A stretch of 64,000 nucleotides of DNA from Dermatobacter hominis (GTDB taxonomy: Bacteria > Actinomycetota > Acidimicrobiia > Acidimicrobiales > Microtrichaceae). The stretch covers positions 3,410,001 to 3,474,000 of the forward strand of contig NZ_CP085840.1 of NCBI RefSeq assembly GCF_020715685.1, read 5' to 3'. The notes below the pieces were generated by a model. That model was not told the origin of the DNA, did no database searches, and saw only the letters and a program-made list of their open reading frames with translations. Below, in pieces: positions 15,292 to 22,805 of the stretch (position 1 is the stretch's first letter; every line of letters starts with the position of its first letter). The translations under genes were made by a program, and so were the position numbers.

Positions 15292-16272
15292 ATGTCGATC
15301 GACGAGCGGCCCGGTCGGGTCGAGGTGGGCGGCGCCACGCAGCGCACCGCGCCGGAGATCGGCCTGATGACCGACCTGGCCTCGGTCGCGACGATCCGAT
15401 CGATCCGCGTGGCCGGTCCCGACGTCGAGGGCGGCGATCCCGTCGAGCTCTCGGTCGCCGAGGCGGGCGTGGGGGGCCGCCCGCTGCTGCTCGTGCACGG
15501 GTTCACCGGTGCGAAGGAGGACTTCCGCGACGTGGTGGGGCCGCTGGCGGCCGACGGCCACTGGGTGGTCGCGCCCGACCTCCGGGGCCACGGCGCGAGC
15601 TCGCAGCCGCCGGGCGAGGACGCCTACGGGCTCGACCGGTTCGCCGCCGACGTGCTGGCGCTCGTCGACGCGCTGGGCTGGGACCGCTTCGACCTGCTCG
15701 GGCACTCGATGGGCGGCATGGTCGCCCAGAAGGTCGCGATCGAGCGGCCGGCCGCCGTGCAGCGGCTCGTGCTGATGGACACCGCGACCGGCGGGGTGGA
15801 CGGATCGACCGGCGACGGCGACGCCGCCGAGGTCGCGGCCCGCTCCGCCGAGAACGCCGCGCTGATGCGCATCGGGATCGACCTGTGCCGGGCCGAGGGG
15901 ATGGCCGCCGTCGCCGCGGTGCTCGACATGGGCGAGAAGCCGCTCGAGACCCCGGCGCACGCCCGCATGGCCGCCATCCCGGGCTGGCGGGAGTGGGAGG
16001 CCGAGAAGTTCGTGACCTGCTCGCCCGACATGTGGTGCGCGATGGTCGACGAGTTCCTGACCGTCGAGGACCGCATGGACGACCTGCGGAACCTGCCCAT
16101 GCCGGTGCTCGTCCTGGTCGGCGAGCAGGACCGGCCGTTCCGCAAGGTCTCGGCCCGGATGGCCGAGGTCATCGGGGACGCCCGGCTGGTCGTCGTGCCC
16201 GACGCCGGCCACAGCCCGCAGTTCGAGAACCCGTCGGAGTGGTACGCCGCCGTCGCGGGTTTCCTCGCCTGA
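15292..16272 (+). CDS. Alpha/beta-hydrolase fold protein
   Basis: This 326-residue soluble protein has the full hydrolase signature: LLVHGFTG (oxyanion), DLRGHGAS, GHSMGGM with the nucleophile Ser, VGEQDRPF for the acid residue, and AGHSPQFENP with the catalytic His. The order and spacing match small-molecule esterases, C-C bond hydrolases and related enzymes; substrate cannot be read from sequence. I chose ATG 15292; a later ATG at 15367 would remove an unconserved 25-residue leader and remains possible. A GC-rich hairpin (GCGCCGGC/GCCGGCGC, 15256-15277) precedes the start. The gene converges on the hot-dog thioesterase gene with 28 bases between stops. Confidence 0.87.
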   Translation: MSIDERPGRVEVGGATQRTAPEIGLMTDLASVATIRSIRVAGPDVEGGDPVELSVAEAGVGGRPLLLVHGFTGAKEDFRDVVGPLAADGHWVVAPDLRGHGASSQPPGEDAYGLDRFAADVLALVDALGWDRFDLLGHSMGGMVAQKVAIERPAAVQRLVLMDTATGGVDGSTGDGDAAEVAARSAENAALMRIGIDLCRAEGMAAVAAVLDMGEKPLETPAHARMAAIPGWREWEAEKFVTCSPDMWCAMVDEFLTVEDRMDDLRNLPMPVLVLVGEQDRPFRKVSARMAEVIGDARLVVVPDAGHSPQFENPSEWYAAVAGFLA

Positions 16273-16294
16273 CCGACGACGCCGCCGTGGCGGG

Positions 16295-16310
16295 GACGCT
16301 CTAGAGCGTC
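16295..16310. other. Perfect 16-bp palindrome between convergent genes
   Basis: GACGCTCTAGAGCGTC overlaps the stop codon and last codons of the minus-strand thioesterase gene. It can form only a 6-bp stem, so it may be a weak shared terminator or a protein site. Confidence 0.5.
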
Positions 16311-16678
16311 TTCTCCATGAAGCGGTCGACGTCGACGACGACCCTCGTCACCTTGCCGGCCGCCACGAGCCCCCGCTCGTCGCGGGCGGACACGTGGAAC
16401 ACGAGACGCCGGCCCTCGACCTTCTCGAGGTTGGCCTCGGCCCGGACGACCGAACCGATCGGGGTGGGCGAGATGTGCTCGAGCTGCACCCGCATCCCCA
16501 CGGTCGAGGCCCCGACCGCGAGGTGGCCGTCGAGCGCCCGCACCGTGGCCTCCTCGACCAGGGCCAGGATGCGCGGGGTGGCCAGGACGGGCACCTCGCC
16601 CGACCGCATGGCGATGGCGGTGTCGGCCTCGGAGACGGTCAGATCGATGACGGCCGACAGGCCGGTGCGGAGGGACAC
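16301..16678 (-). CDS. FlK-like hot-dog fold acyl-CoA thioesterase
   Basis: This is a 125-residue single hot-dog domain protein. The segment ending in ATPRILALVEEATVRAL followed by VGASTVGMRVQLEHISPTPIG matches the thioesterase family that includes fluoroacetyl-CoA thioesterase FlK, with the Glu of VEEA in the active-site position. It probably hydrolyses a short acyl-CoA. GTG 16678 was chosen because it lies seven bases after TATCGT, the best -10-like box nearby, and predicts a leaderless message. An in-frame GTG at 16696 would put the promoter inside the gene. Its promoter region is part of a duplicated sequence (16679-16764). Confidence 0.8.
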   Translation of the reverse strand: MSLRTGLSAVIDLTVSEADTAIAMRSGEVPVLATPRILALVEEATVRALDGHLAVGASTVGMRVQLEHISPTPIGSVVRAEANLEKVEGRRLVFHVSARDERGLVAAGKVTRVVVDVDRFMEKTL

Positions 16679-16764
16679 GGTCGATACGATAAGCACTCCG
16701 CCGATCCGCCCCCAAAGGCGGGTGTGGCCGACACGATCAGCACTCCGCCGATCCGCCCCCAAAG
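16679..16764. repeat. Direct repeat duplicating a promoter region
   Basis: Bases 16686-16717 and 16733-16764 are identical except for one position. Similarity extends seven bases further left (from 16679 and 16726), with a period of 47. The left copy carries TATCGT, the presumed -10 box of the thioesterase gene; the right copy has GATCGT instead. It lies between divergent thioesterase and tldD genes. Confidence 0.9.
16686..16691 (-). promoter_or_regulatory. -10-like box TATCGT for leaderless thioesterase gene
   Basis: TATCGT on the minus strand is followed by seven bases and GTG 16678. Confidence 0.5.
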
Positions 16765-16882
16765 CTCGGCCCGGTGGACGGGTCGTGGCGCGGCCCCCAG
16801 CTCGACCGGGCGGAGCGCCGGCGAAGGGGCATGCTGGTGGATCCGGCGGCAGGTCCGCCGCCGCCCACGACAGGAGGTCACC

Positions 16883-18292
16883 GTGCCCGGCGACACCGCA
16901 CTGCTCGACGAGTCCACGATCCAGCGGGTCATCGGCGCGGGCCTGGCCCGGGGCGCCGACTTCGCCGAGGTGTTCGTCGAGGACAAGCGCTCGTCGTCGG
17001 CCGTACTCGACGACGGTCGTGTCGAGGAGCTCACCTCCGGCCGTGACCGCGGCGCCGGCATCCGCGTCGTCGTCGGCGACTCCACCGGCTTCGCCCACAC
17101 CTCGGACCTCTCCGAGGCCGGGCTGATCGCCGCCGCCGAGGCCGCCGCCGCAGCGTCGCGCAGCGCCGGCGAGGGCACCCGCGTGGTTGACCTGGACCGC
17201 GTCGAGGCCCCTGCGCCCAACGTCGTGGCGATCATGCCGGGCGACGTCCCCAAGGCCCGCAAGGTCGAGCTGCTCCTCACCGCCGACGAGGCGGCGCGCG
17301 CCGCGGGCGGTGCGATCACCCAGGTGTCGGCCCGCTACGCCGACAGCCGGCGCCGGATCCTCGTCGCCAACAGCGACGGCACGCTGGCCTCCGACGACCA
17401 GGTGAAGTCCCTGTTCTCCGTCAGCTGCGTCGCGAGCGGCGACACCGGCATGCAGACCGGTCGGGAGTCGGTCGGCCACACGGTCGGCTTCGAGCTGTTC
17501 GACCGCTACGACGTCGCCGAGCTGGCCGAGCGCGCCGCCCAGCGCGCCCTGACCAAGCTCGCGGCCCGTCCGGCGCCGTCGGGCGAGATGACCGTCGTGA
17601 TCGGCCCGGGCGGCGGCGGCGTGATGTTCCACGAGGCGTGCGGCCACGGGCTCGAGGCCGACCTCGTCGGCAAGGGCGCCTCGGTGTTCGCCGGGCGGGT
17701 CGGCGAGCAGGTGGCGTCGCCGCTGGTGACGCTGGTCGACGACGGCACGATGGGCGGCGAGTGGGGCTGCTTCGCCATCGACGACGAGGGCCGCCCGGCG
17801 CAGCGCAACGTGCTCATCCAGGACGGCGTCCTCGTCGACTACATGTGGGACGGCCTGCGGGCCCGCAAGGAGGGCCGACCCTCCAGCGGCAACGGCCGGC
17901 GGCAGAGCTACCAGCACCTCCCCATGGTGCGGATGACGAACACCTACCTGCTCGGCGGGACGTCGACGCCCGACGAGATCGTCGCCGACACGCCCTCGGG
18001 CGTGTACGTGGCGCACCTCGGCGGTGGCCAGGTCAACACGGCCACCGGCGACTTCGTCTTCGGCATGACCGAGGCGTACCTCATCGAGGACGGCCGCATC
18101 ACCGAGCCGCTCCGCGAGGGCAACCTCATCGGCAACGGTCCGGCCGTGCTGGCCGCCATCGACGCCGTGGGGAACGACTTCGCCATGGGCGCCCCGGGCA
18201 CGTGCGGCAAGGACGGGCAGGGCGTCCCGGTCGGCGACGGCGTCCCCACGCTGCGGGCGCACGGCCTGACCATCGGCGGCACCGCCGCCTGA
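16883..18292 (+). CDS. tldD: TldD metallopeptidase subunit
   Basis: This 469-residue protein has the TldD zinc motif HEACGH (His about 250 and 255), the region ASVFAGRVGEQVASPLVTLVDD, and a C-terminal MGAPGTCGKDGQ segment containing a Cys conserved in TldD. TldD acts with TldE as a cytoplasmic heterodimeric protease that trims unfolded or modified peptides, for example leader peptides of microcins. The GTG start has a perfect AGGAGG site (16872-16877) five bases upstream. A DUF2461 gene follows after 13 bases, and two TldE-type genes lie 1.7 and 3 kb further on, so all subunits of the protease are clustered but not in a single transcript. No RiPP precursor is visible nearby. Confidence 0.95.
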   Translation: MPGDTALLDESTIQRVIGAGLARGADFAEVFVEDKRSSSAVLDDGRVEELTSGRDRGAGIRVVVGDSTGFAHTSDLSEAGLIAAAEAAAAASRSAGEGTRVVDLDRVEAPAPNVVAIMPGDVPKARKVELLLTADEAARAAGGAITQVSARYADSRRRILVANSDGTLASDDQVKSLFSVSCVASGDTGMQTGRESVGHTVGFELFDRYDVAELAERAAQRALTKLAARPAPSGEMTVVIGPGGGGVMFHEACGHGLEADLVGKGASVFAGRVGEQVASPLVTLVDDGTMGGEWGCFAIDDEGRPAQRNVLIQDGVLVDYMWDGLRARKEGRPSSGNGRRQSYQHLPMVRMTNTYLLGGTSTPDEIVADTPSGVYVAHLGGGQVNTATGDFVFGMTEAYLIEDGRITEPLREGNLIGNGPAVLAAIDAVGNDFAMGAPGTCGKDGQGVPVGDGVPTLRAHGLTIGGTAA

Positions 18293-18305
18293 CCCGGCGC
18301 CCGAC

Positions 18306-18959
18306 GTGGCCGGCCGCTCCGACGACGACGAGGCGTTCCGCGGGTTCCCCGCAGCGGCGCTCGAGTTCTTCGACGACCTCGAGGCCGACAACACGAAGGA
18401 GTGGTTCCACGCGCACCGCGACGTCTACGACCGTGCGGTGAAGGCGCCGATGGCCGCGCTGGTGCAGGAGCTCGAGCCGGAGTTCGGCCCGATGACCCTC
18501 TCGCGACCGAACCGCGACGTGCGCTTCGCCCGCGGCCGGGGCCCGTACAAGCTCGAGGTCTACGCCCGCTCCCGCCGCCACGACGGCGCTGGTTGGTACG
18601 TGCAGCTCATGGCCGACGGGCTCTTCGCCGGCGGCGGCATCTACATGCCGGACCGCGAGCAGCTCGCCCGCCTCCGCGCCGCGATCGCCGACGACCGCAC
18701 CGGAGCCGAGCTCGTCGACGTCGTGGCCGGGCTCGAGGCCGACGGCGTCGAGCTCATGCGTGACGGGGCGCTGCGCACGGCCCCGCGGGGCTGGCCGGCC
18801 GACCACCCGCGGATCGAGCTGCTGCGGCTCGTGCACCTCGCCGGCGGGCGCCGGTTCCCGGTGCGGCGGTGGCTGCACACGGCGGCGGCCCGGGACCGGG
18901 TCGTCGAGACGTGGCGATCGCTCCAGCCGCTCGTGGACTGGATCGGCGCCAACGTCTGA
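18306..18959 (+). CDS. DUF2461 family protein
   Basis: This 217-residue soluble protein shows the DUF2461 pattern: FPAAALEFFDDLEADNTKEWF at the N-terminus, a central RDVRFARGRGPYK segment, GWYVQLMADGLFAGGGIY, and a C-terminal WLHTAAARDRVVETWRSLQPLVDWI helix. The family is widespread in bacteria and has no established function. It starts at GTG 18306, 13 bases after the tldD stop, and is probably co-transcribed with it. It converges on a thioesterase gene with 15 bases between stops. Confidence 0.85.
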   Translation: MAGRSDDDEAFRGFPAAALEFFDDLEADNTKEWFHAHRDVYDRAVKAPMAALVQELEPEFGPMTLSRPNRDVRFARGRGPYKLEVYARSRRHDGAGWYVQLMADGLFAGGGIYMPDREQLARLRAAIADDRTGAELVDVVAGLEADGVELMRDGALRTAPRGWPADHPRIELLRLVHLAGGRRFPVRRWLHTAAARDRVVETWRSLQPLVDWIGANV

Positions 18960-18974
18960 GCGCCCCCGGCCGGG

Positions 18975-19778
18975 TCAGGGCTCGGCGGCGCGGGCGTGGA
19001 CGATGGTCGTGACCCGGCCCACCGACGTGTCGACCATCGTCACCTCGACCGCGGCGCCGACCCCGTCGCCGAGCACCCGGCACGAGGTGCGGATGGGCCC
19101 GACGGGCGCCTGGGCGAGGTAGCGCACGTCGAGCTCGGTCACCACGACGGGCCGGCCGGTCCGGTGCCCGACGAGCTCCTCGGCCGCGGACTCCGCGACC
19201 AGCGCCACCATGGCGCCCTGGAGCGTGCCGGCCGGGTTGCGCACGTGCGGCGCCACGTCGATCTCGACGACACCGGCGACCGCGTCGAGGACCCGGATCC
19301 CCGCGGCCTCGCGCAGCGGCACGGTGATGGTGGGCAGCATGCCGAGCACCCGCGGCGCCGCCTCGGGCGGGAGCGTCGGCTTGGGCGGGTCGTCGGGCCG
19401 GCGCGGCACGCGGGCGAACCCGATCGCGCCGAAGCCGAACAGCTCGCCTCGGTCGTCGACCAGGTCGACGGTGCAGCTCCCGGAGCGCCGGCCGTCGCGC
19501 ACCACGGTCGCGGTGCCGGTCACCCTCGGCGGCGCGGGCCGGGCGAGCGTCCGGACCGTCATGTCGGTGGTCAGCGTCCACATGTCGGGATCGGTGTCGA
19601 GCGTGATCCCGGCGACGGCGTCGACGACGAACGACACGACGCTCGTGCGCACGCACCCGAGGTGGCAGGTCGACGCGGCCGGCTCGAGGTCCATGAGCAA
19701 CCGGCCGTCGGTGAACCGGGCGGTCACGCCGAGCCGCCCGGGCACGTTGTCCTGCGCCTCGACCGGCAGGTCGGTCAC
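18975..19778 (-). CDS. Double hot-dog acyl-CoA thioesterase (PaaI-like)
   Basis: The 267-residue product consists of two hot-dog repeats. The second (from about 150) has the PaaI-type segment RNPAGTLQGAMVALVAESAAEEL, with an Asn and acidic residues in the usual active-site area, then TELDVRYLAQAPVGPI. The first repeat keeps the core fold (GCVRTSVVSFVVDAVAGI) but lacks that motif and may be structural. Such proteins hydrolyse acyl- or aryl-CoA thioesters. The GTG start has no clear ribosome site. Its upstream region holds a complex palindromic repeat (19803-19887), beyond which tldE starts on the other strand. Confidence 0.82.
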   Translation of the reverse strand: MTDLPVEAQDNVPGRLGVTARFTDGRLLMDLEPAASTCHLGCVRTSVVSFVVDAVAGITLDTDPDMWTLTTDMTVRTLARPAPPRVTGTATVVRDGRRSGSCTVDLVDDRGELFGFGAIGFARVPRRPDDPPKPTLPPEAAPRVLGMLPTITVPLREAAGIRVLDAVAGVVEIDVAPHVRNPAGTLQGAMVALVAESAAEELVGHRTGRPVVVTELDVRYLAQAPVGPIRTSCRVLGDGVGAAVEVTMVDTSVGRVTTIVHARAAEP

Positions 19779-19802
19779 GGCCGCACCTCCGTCCGCCTCT
19801 TC

Positions 19803-19887
19803 CTGTCCCGGCTCATCGCTCTGTCACGGCTCACCGCTCTGTCACGGCTCACGGCCCCGAACGGCGCCGCGAGCCGTGACAGAGCGG
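19803..19887. repeat. Palindromic repeat element (copy 1) with extra left-arm copies
   Basis: A perfect 17-bp inverted repeat (CCGCTCTGTCACGGCTC at 19834-19850, complement at 19871-19887) encloses 20 bases. The left arm is preceded by tandem 18-bp copies starting at 19803, 19821 and 19839, so alternative hairpins can form. The 50-bp core matches the reverse complement of the element at 50096-50145 at 44 of 50 positions. It lies between divergent genes, so it is not a simple terminator. Confidence 0.85.
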
Positions 19888-19967
19888 GCGAGGCGGTCAT
19901 GGAGGCCGGAACCTACCGTGCCCCGGGACGAGCGGGCGCCCGACGTCCCACGTGGCAGGCTGGGGCG

Positions 19968-20000
19968 ATGCCCGCCCGTCCCCGCCAACTCGCTGCGTGA
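19968..20000 (+). CDS. Possible ten-residue leader peptide (MPARPRQLAA)
   Basis: ATG 19968 lies six bases after CAGGCT, a weak -10-like box. It opens a ten-codon ORF whose TGA shares bases with the GTG start of tldE (GTGA). The main gene has no Shine-Dalgarno sequence, so termination-reinitiation would explain how it is translated. It may still be a chance ORF. Confidence 0.3.
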   Translation: MPARPRQLAA

Positions 20001-21349
20001 CCCCCGAGGAGCTGCTGTCGGTCGCGGACGGGGTCGTCGGCCGGGCGAAGCCGGGCGAGGAGCTCGAGGCCGTCGTCACGTGGAGCCACGACACCGAGAT
20101 CCGGGCGGCGGACGGCGAGGTCGAGCACTTCGTCGAGTCCGACGCCGCCGGGCTCGGGGTGCGCATCGTGCGCGACGGGCGCACCGGTGTGGCGTGGGTC
20201 GGTTCGCTCGGCGACGAGGCGGCGATCGAGGAGTGCATCGTCGAGGCGCGCGACAACGCCGAGTTCGGCACGCCCGACCCCCACGCCGGGCTCGCGGTGC
20301 CCGACGGTGTCGCGGCCGCCGCCCTCGACCTGTTCGACGACCGGCTCGAGCGCGTCCCCACGGCCGCCAAGATCGAGCTCGCCGTCGACCTCGAACGTCG
20401 CATCCTCGACGCCGATCCGCGCATGGTCGGCCTGGAGGCGTCGGACTACGCGGACGCGGTCTCCGCCGGCGCGATCGCGACGACCACCGGCATCCGCGTC
20501 TGCGGCGCCGACACGTCGGCCTACGTCGGCGCGTGGGCGCTCGCCGAGGACGACTCCGGCACGACGACCGGCTTCGGCTTCTCGGTCGGGCGGACCACCG
20601 AGGACCTGCTGGTCGAGCCGGCTGCGGCCGATGCGGTGCGCCGGTGCCTCACGATGCTCGGCGCGTCCAAGGCGCCCAGCGAGCGGCTCACGGTCGTCCT
20701 CGACCCGTACGTCACGTCGCAGTTCCTCGGCCTCGTCGCCGAGCTGCTCTCGGGCGAGGCCGTGCTCCGCGGTCGGTCCGCGTTCGCCGGCCGGGTCGGC
20801 GAGCAGGTGGCGTCGCCGCTCGTCACGCTGGTCGACGACCCGACCGACGCGCTGGCGCCCTCGGCCGATGACACCGACGGCGAGGGCCTCGCCTGCCGGC
20901 CGGTGGACCTGCTGTCGGGGGGCGTCCTGCAGGGCTACCTGCACAACGCGTACACGGCCCGGGCGACGGGCACGACGTCGACGGGCTCCGCCCAGCGCGG
21001 CAGCCACCGCTCGGTCCCCGGCGTCGGTCCGAGGGTCGCCAAGCTGCTGGGCGGCTCGGGCACGTCGGAGCAGGTGATCGCCGCGGTCGGCGACGGGCTG
21101 CTGGTCCAGGAGGTCGCCGGGCTGCACTCGGGCGTGAACCCGGTCTCGGGCGACCTGTCGGTCGGCGTCGAGGGCGTGCGGATCCGTGGCGGCGAGCTCG
21201 CCGAGTCCATCCGCGAGGTGACGATCGGTTCGACGCTGCAGCGGATGCTGCTCGACGTGCAGGCGGTCGGTGCGGACCTGACGTACTTCCCGTGGGACGC
21301 CGCCGGGGTCACCCTGGCGATCGCCGACGTCACGATGTCGGGGACCTGA
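19997..21349 (+). CDS. tldE: TldE/PmbA family protein, first paralogue
   Basis: This 450-residue protein has the TldD/PmbA fold: an N-terminal domain with EHFVESDAAGLGVRIVRDGRTG and a C-terminal domain with SAFAGRVGEQVASPLVTLVDDP and GLHSGVNPVSGDLSVG. The HExxxH zinc motif is missing, as expected for the non-catalytic TldE/PmbA partner of TldD. GTG 19997 is chosen because conservation begins at TPEELL; it has no ribosome site and overlaps the stop of a ten-codon ORF. A second TldE paralogue follows after 15 bases with a strong AGGAGG-type site. The upstream region carries a palindromic repeat. Confidence 0.9.
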   Translation: MTPEELLSVADGVVGRAKPGEELEAVVTWSHDTEIRAADGEVEHFVESDAAGLGVRIVRDGRTGVAWVGSLGDEAAIEECIVEARDNAEFGTPDPHAGLAVPDGVAAAALDLFDDRLERVPTAAKIELAVDLERRILDADPRMVGLEASDYADAVSAGAIATTTGIRVCGADTSAYVGAWALAEDDSGTTTGFGFSVGRTTEDLLVEPAAADAVRRCLTMLGASKAPSERLTVVLDPYVTSQFLGLVAELLSGEAVLRGRSAFAGRVGEQVASPLVTLVDDPTDALAPSADDTDGEGLACRPVDLLSGGVLQGYLHNAYTARATGTTSTGSAQRGSHRSVPGVGPRVAKLLGGSGTSEQVIAAVGDGLLVQEVAGLHSGVNPVSGDLSVGVEGVRIRGGELAESIREVTIGSTLQRMLLDVQAVGADLTYFPWDAAGVTLAIADVTMSGT

Positions 21350-21364
21350 CGTGAGGAGGAGCGG

Positions 21365-22720
21365 GTGACGGTCGACGGGCAGGCGGAGCTACTGGAGCTG
21401 GGCCGGAAGGTCCTGGCCGATGCGGGCGCGGGGGAGCAGGTCGAGATCGTCCTCGGCCGGTCGACGAGCACCTCGGTGAAGGTGTTCGGCGGCGAGGTCG
21501 AGTCGCTGACCTCGGCGTCGTCGGACGGCGCGGGCATCCGGGTGCTGCGCGACGGCCGGCAGGGGTTCGCCCACTGCGGGTCGCTCGAGCCCGACGTGCT
21601 CGCCGAGACGCTGGCCGAGGCGCGCGACAACTGCGCCTTCGGCGAGCCCGACGAGTTCAACGGCCTCGCCGAGGACGACGGCGTCCCGGTCGTTCCGCAG
21701 GAGTCGTGGTCCGACGCGGTCGTCGGCCTCCCGAACGTCGACAAGGTGGAGCTGGCGCTCGAGCTCGAGCGGCGCACGCTCGCCATCGACCCGCGCGTGA
21801 CGACCGCCCGCACCACCTCGTACGGCGACGGGTGGGGCGAGTCGGCGGTGCTGTCGACCAACGGCATCGAGGTCGTCCAGCGCGGCGCGTCGTGCTCGAT
21901 CTCCACGTCGCCGATGGCCCGCCACGACGGCGAGACGCAGATCGGTTGGGCCGTCGACGCGTCCCGCGACCCGGCGGTGCTCGACCTCGACCAGGTCGCC
22001 GCCGACGCCGTCGAGCGTGCGGTCCGGCTGCTCGGCGCCACGAAGCCGGCGTCGTCGCGGATGACGATCCTGCTCGAGCCGCGGCTCGCGCTGACGCTGG
22101 TGTCCCTCGTCGCCGGGATGCTCGGCGGCGACGCGGTGCTGAAGGGTCGCTCGCCCTTCGCCGACCGCGTGGGCGAGGAGATCGCCTCGCCGCTGTTGAC
22201 CTTCGTCGACGACCCGACCCGCGCCGAGTCGATCGCGGCCGAGGAGCACGACGGCGAGGGGCTGGCGTGCCGTCGCAACGACCTCGTCGTCGACGGGGTG
22301 CTGCACGGGTTCCTCCACGACAGCTACACCGGCCGGCGCTCCGGGGTCGGTTCGACGGCCTCCGCGGTGCGCGGCGTGCGGTCGCTGCCGGGGGTCGGTG
22401 CCCAGCTGCTCGTCATGTCGCCCGGCACCCGCAGCTTCGACGAGCTGGTGGCGTCGATCGACCACGGCCTCTACGTCACGTCGTTCGCCGGGCTGCACTC
22501 CGGCGTGAACCCCGTGTCGGGCGACTTCTCGGTCGGCGCCGACGGCCTGCTCATCGAGGGCGGTGCGCTGGGCGCACCGGTCCGCGAGATGACGATCGCG
22601 TCGACCCTCCAGCGCCTCCTGCTCGACATCCGCGAGGTGGGCGGCGACTTCGAGTGGACGCCCGGCGGCAGCGGCGCCTGCTCGCTCGTGATCGACGACG
22701 TGTCGGTCTCGGGCAGCTGA
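21365..22720 (+). CDS. TldE/PmbA family protein, second paralogue
   Basis: This 451-residue protein is colinear with the preceding TldE and shares signature segments such as FADRVGEEIASPLLTFVDDP and GLHSGVNPVSGDFSVG, but differs throughout. It also lacks the HExxxH zinc motif. GTG 21365 has an AGGAGGAG site, giving stronger expected initiation than the first paralogue. Having two TldE-type subunits beside one TldD suggests that TldD can form two kinds of heterodimer, or that the two TldE proteins pair with each other. A hairpin element (22744-22797) follows and separates it from the convergent zincin gene. Confidence 0.9.
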   Translation: MTVDGQAELLELGRKVLADAGAGEQVEIVLGRSTSTSVKVFGGEVESLTSASSDGAGIRVLRDGRQGFAHCGSLEPDVLAETLAEARDNCAFGEPDEFNGLAEDDGVPVVPQESWSDAVVGLPNVDKVELALELERRTLAIDPRVTTARTTSYGDGWGESAVLSTNGIEVVQRGASCSISTSPMARHDGETQIGWAVDASRDPAVLDLDQVAADAVERAVRLLGATKPASSRMTILLEPRLALTLVSLVAGMLGGDAVLKGRSPFADRVGEEIASPLLTFVDDPTRAESIAAEEHDGEGLACRRNDLVVDGVLHGFLHDSYTGRRSGVGSTASAVRGVRSLPGVGAQLLVMSPGTRSFDELVASIDHGLYVTSFAGLHSGVNPVSGDFSVGADGLLIEGGALGAPVREMTIASTLQRLLLDIREVGGDFEWTPGGSGACSLVIDDVSVSGS

Positions 22721-22743
22721 CCGGGGACCCCGACCGCCGTCAC

Positions 22744-22797
22744 CCGTTCTGTGATGCTCGATGCGTCTACTTCGACGTATCCAGCATCACAGAACGG
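22744..22797. repeat. Palindromic element (copy 2) between convergent genes
   Basis: CCGTTCTGTGATGCT (22744-22758) pairs perfectly with AGCATCACAGAACGG (22783-22797). A further seven pairs, one wobble, lie inside after one mismatch. It sits between the stops of the tldE paralogue and the zincin gene, so it can act as a bidirectional terminator. The ends share the CCGYTYTGT/ACARARCGG pattern with three other elements in the window. Confidence 0.75.
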
Positions 22798-22805
22798 CGA
22801 GGGGG

